Assembly: GCF_008831285.2 (NCBI RefSeq)
Contig: NC_045139.1
Coordinates: 15,730,354 to 15,794,353, forward strand
Length of the DNA stretch: 64,000 nucleotides
Origin: Nymphaea colorata
Taxonomy: Eukaryota; Streptophyta; Magnoliopsida; Nymphaeales; Nymphaeaceae
Reading direction: 5' to 3'
Shown: piece by piece, positions 62,565 through 64,000 of the stretch
Numbering within the stretch: the stretch's first letter is position 1
How the letters are laid out: each line of letters opens with the position of its first letter
Made by a program: the position numbers and the translations under genes
Notes under the pieces: generated by a model
Database searches by the model: none
Seen by the model: the letters and a program-made list of their open reading frames with translations, nothing else
Told to the model about the DNA's origin: nothing

Positions 62565-64000
62565 ATCTTGATTTTTTTTTGTCGTCGATGTGTAGATTTT
62601 TCTTTCCTCAAAACTGATGCTTCCATTGTTCTTTTGGCAGTTAGATGCTGCTGCACCATTATTAGCAGGCTTGGAGAGACCAATTGCCGTTGCTTAAGTA
62701 AATGCTGACAAATGCAGGCACCTTGCTTCAAAATTTGATGGCGAGTATGGTGCTTCAAACCTATTGTTTCATTACTGTTCTCAGCTGTTTGTCATATTAA
62801 AATAGTTTCTTTTTCGTGTTCCAGATCTTTTTCTGAATTTTGTGTCATCAATGAATTTTCCTGCTTTGAGGGACTGAGTTATTTGCATTGTTTCAGTGAT
62901 TAGATTGAGGACAGGAGTGACTGCATCTAAAAAGTTTTCTCGTAATGCAGTGGGTTTCCAACTCTCAAGTTGTTTATCATGGTGTGCTAGTGGATTATAC
63001 TGGTCCATGACAGCCAGAGTTGCCTGTTGAGGGCTGCTAGTTGATCTCCATATTCAGGTTAGAGGATTTATTTTGCTTTATTTAGTACAATTATATAGAT
63101 ATTAGCAGTTTGCAGAACACCATAAAGTGGTATGGTAGCAGTTACAACTTTCTTTTGTCTTTAGATCAAATTAAAGGCTATATCAAATAAAAGGTTCGTA
63201 ACTAAAAAGGTTATGCTTCTAGCTCTCAATCTGAAAATGCTTTCAACTGCTTTTGTGGTTATATCTGTTATTGATTGCATCTTAACTTTTTCATTTTTTG
63301 CTGCTTGAGCGTTTGTATGTTATTGTTGGTTGTTCTTGCATGTTACGTTTTTGTTGTTTCATGAGCCGTTCATGGATAGTTGGTGCCACAGCAGCTGGGT
63401 TATCATTGTTAATGCATGACTAATTGTGATAGTTAATGGCAATGAGTGCATCCTTAATTCCGTCGTTGTTTTAGTGGTGCCATTCATGAGAGTTAGCGTC
63501 ACTGATGACATTTACTGAAGCATGTTATGCATCACTAAATGTAATTTTCTTGTAGTGAAGTTTTTTAGTTGTTTGACAAGTGTCATAAATATTTACAAAA
63601 ATTTTGAATATTTTGATACGGTATTTTGAACATAAGTAAACATTTTTTAAAACTTTTTATAAAATTTTAGTAACTTTATTGATGCTTCATACAATTTTAT
63701 AGACATTTCTAAAATTAATCTTTAACATTTATTAGAAAACTTAAAAGTAACAAGTTTGTTATATAGATTTGGCGAAGTCTTGTGCACATTTAAATACCCA
63801 TGAAAGATTTATGTTCTTTTAGATTTTCATGATTTTTCTAAACCAATATTTGTGAGCTTTTTTTAATCTCTTTGATTTTTTTTTTCGAAAACTTCTATGA
63901 TGACTTAAACGATGATTATATATTATTTTCTGGAATGACAATTTCCATTCTTTTTCTGAATAAGTACTCTATTTTCTTGTAAAATTTGTACATAGTTTCC
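62565..64000 (+). repeat. Long direct repeat, copy 2 (continues past the window)
   Basis: Near-identical to 60228-61665. Differences noticed include ACCAATGCAGG against ACAAATGCAGG, GTGGGTTG against GTTGGTTG, and one A lost in ATAAAATATTT. It is truncated by the window end. Confidence 0.95.
62641..63057 (+). pseudogene. PDI-like (PDIL5-2 type) pseudogene, copy 2
   Basis: It has the same two exon relics as copy 1 (62641 to about 62739, and 62951-63057). The TAA, the frameshift after GFPTLKLFI and the TGA after YTGP are identical to copy 1, so the lesions predate the duplication. Confidence 0.75.

Overview
The window is nuclear DNA of a flowering plant. The evidence is spliced genes with GT-AG introns, plant-specific families (chloroplast glucan phosphatase LSF2, CBL-interacting kinase, AZG purine permease), AT-rich intergenic DNA with many (TA)n and (GA)n tracts, and numerous decayed short repeats. 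The two intronless genes (AZG1, CIPK) are strikingly GC-rich, while the spliced genes are AT-rich. That contrast is common in monocots and some early-diverging angiosperms, but the species cannot be fixed from sequence alone.

Layout. 1-4.5 kb: a probable last coding exon of a plus-strand gene that enters from the left, then unassigned DNA. 4.5-17.2 kb (minus): a 12-exon gene, reconstructed here as a 449-residue membrane protein of the MFS type related to bacterial ATP/ADP-translocase-like carriers; its introns carry a ~485 bp fold-back element and several related elements rich in GTACCC/GGGTAC motifs. 20.6-22.3 kb (plus): intronless AZG1 purine permease. 22.3-30.5 kb: gene-poor DNA with repeats. 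30.6-33.8 kb (plus): four-exon LSF2, reconstructed as 289 residues. 33.8-43.5 kb: gene-poor, including a broken copy of the 3' part of LSF2 with its flank at 39.55-40.85 kb. 43.6-45.0 kb (minus): intronless CIPK of the CIPK11/14 type. 45-54.7 kb: gene-poor. 54.7-56.4 kb: a 39-bp-period minisatellite. 59.0-59.2 kb: an F-box-like fragment. 60.2-64 kb: two almost identical copies of a segment that each contain the same broken PDI-like exons, separated by an AT microsatellite.

No operon-like or pathway link joins the four intact genes. They work separately in solute transport (MFS carrier, AZG1), starch breakdown (LSF2) and calcium signalling (CIPK). No virus, CRISPR array or complete transposon coding region was seen. 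The most notable unexplained structures are the twin PDI pseudogene segments, the LSF2 3' duplication, the 39-bp minisatellite, and the fold-back element inside the carrier gene.
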